Part shown: positions 63,692-64,000 of the stretch, piece after piece | Position numbering within the stretch: position 1 is the first letter of the stretch | Layout of the letters: each line of letters starts with the position of its first letter | NCBI GenBank assembly: GCA_016714085.1 | Contig: JADJNW010000005.1 | Span: forward strand, 62,001-126,000 | Direction of reading: 5' to 3' | DNA length: 64,000 nucleotides | From: Saprospiraceae bacterium | Lineage (GTDB): Bacteria > Bacteroidota > Bacteroidia > Chitinophagales > Saprospiraceae | Position numbers and translations under genes: made by a program | Notes under the pieces: generated by a model | Databases searched by the model: none | Told to the model about the DNA's origin: nothing | The model's input: only the letters and a program-made list of their open reading frames with translations

Positions 63692-64000
63692 ATGGATGTG
63701 AAAACATATATAGAATCTGGTGCTTTGGAATTATATGTCCTGCAAGCTTTGTCTCCTGCCGAAAGCAGAGAAGTCGAGTTATTGGCAGCACAATATCCTG
63801 AGATTCAAGCCGAAATCGAGCGCATTGAGCAAGCGATGAATGCTTACGCTATGCAACACACACAAATCCCAAGACCAGCACTGAAACAAGAAATTCTATC
63901 AAAGGTTCAAGATATATCTAAAGAAAAAAAAGTTTTTAATCTTTGGCGAACAGCGATAGCTGCTGCTTTGATTCTTGCTCTTGGAAGTAGTATTTGGCTC
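63692..64000 (+). CDS. RskA-like anti-sigma factor, truncated by the window end
   Basis: 103 codons from ATG 63692 to the edge. The N-terminal part (MDVKTYIESGALELYVLQAL, then SPAESREVELLAAQYPEI) is the helical sigma-binding anti-sigma domain. At the end a membrane helix begins (TAIAAALILALGSSIWL). It starts 1 bp after the sigma stop codon and should be co-translated with it. In this family an extracytoplasmic RskA domain normally follows the helix; it lies outside the window. Confidence 0.8.
   Translation, partial: MDVKTYIESGALELYVLQALSPAESREVELLAAQYPEIQAEIERIEQAMNAYAMQHTQIPRPALKQEILSKVQDISKEKKVFNLWRTAIAAALILALGSSIWL

Overview
The window reads as chromosomal DNA of a Bacteroidota bacterium, probably from the Saprospiria (Lewinella/Haliscomenobacter-like). 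The indications are: gliding-motility genes gldA, gldF and gldG; a PorV/PorQ-type outer-membrane protein; surface proteins with type IX secretion (T9SS) type A C-terminal signals; a TonB-dependent receptor with a carboxypeptidase-regulatory N-terminal domain; DUF4296, DUF4340 and DUF4097 proteins; and several exact TAnnTTTG promoter elements. The class is inferred. No rRNA, tRNA, CRISPR array, prophage or complete insertion sequence was seen.

Layout. 0-2.2 kb: a small DUF2809 membrane protein, a stretch of decayed coding DNA and a frameshifted SMP-30/NHL-type gene. 2.3-3.3 kb: two tandem short ssb genes behind 10-bp repeats. 3.3-8.1 kb: a cNMP-domain histidine kinase, a receiver/glutaredoxin-like/thioredoxin-reductase-like fusion, and a TlpA-type thioredoxin. 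8.1-12.3 kb: SDR, SixA phosphatase, DUF4296 lipoprotein, a PhoB/PhoR-type two-component pair and a PaiB-like flavoprotein. 12.5-18.5 kb: gldA - exported protein - gldF - gldG - DUF4340 - 2'-5' RNA ligase-like. 18.7-22.1 kb: a large WG-repeat protein with an in-frame TGA. 22.3-37.4 kb: three very large minus-strand surface proteins, two ending in dockerin-like, cohesin-like and T9SS sorting modules. 37.6-43.4 kb: GreA-like protein, GH3 glycosidase, a 21-bp repeat array, a PIN toxin/antitoxin pair and an AT-rich membrane-protein gene. 43.4-51.9 kb: housekeeping genes (mutS2, PorV/Q-like, engB, acyltransferase, ion channel, quinone oxidoreductase, phosphodiesterase). 51.9-55.2 kb: an ECF sigma / HEAT-repeat anti-sigma-like / DUF4097 x2 operon on the minus strand. 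55.3-64 kb: two DUF4331 proteins, a TPR lipoprotein, a TonB-dependent receptor, then an ECF sigma and the start of an anti-sigma gene.

How parts may work together. gldA/F/G encode the Gld ABC transporter, which belongs with the gliding machinery. The three giant proteins and the second DUF4331 protein look like surface or secreted cargo, mostly of T9SS. The DUF4331 - DUF4331(T9SS) - TPR lipoprotein - TonB receptor series looks like an outer-membrane uptake or surface-binding locus, with an ECF/anti-sigma pair next to it.

Main cautions and discoveries. Three genes are broken by five frameshifts, and every one is equivalent to a single missing base, often in a short homopolymer. This looks like consensus error rather than independent decay. 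A dispersed GGCGCATTT...AAATGYGCC palindrome family sits directly behind stop codons at 51-63 kb. A 21-bp array of near-palindromic units (two helical turns each) fills 40.75-40.98 kb.
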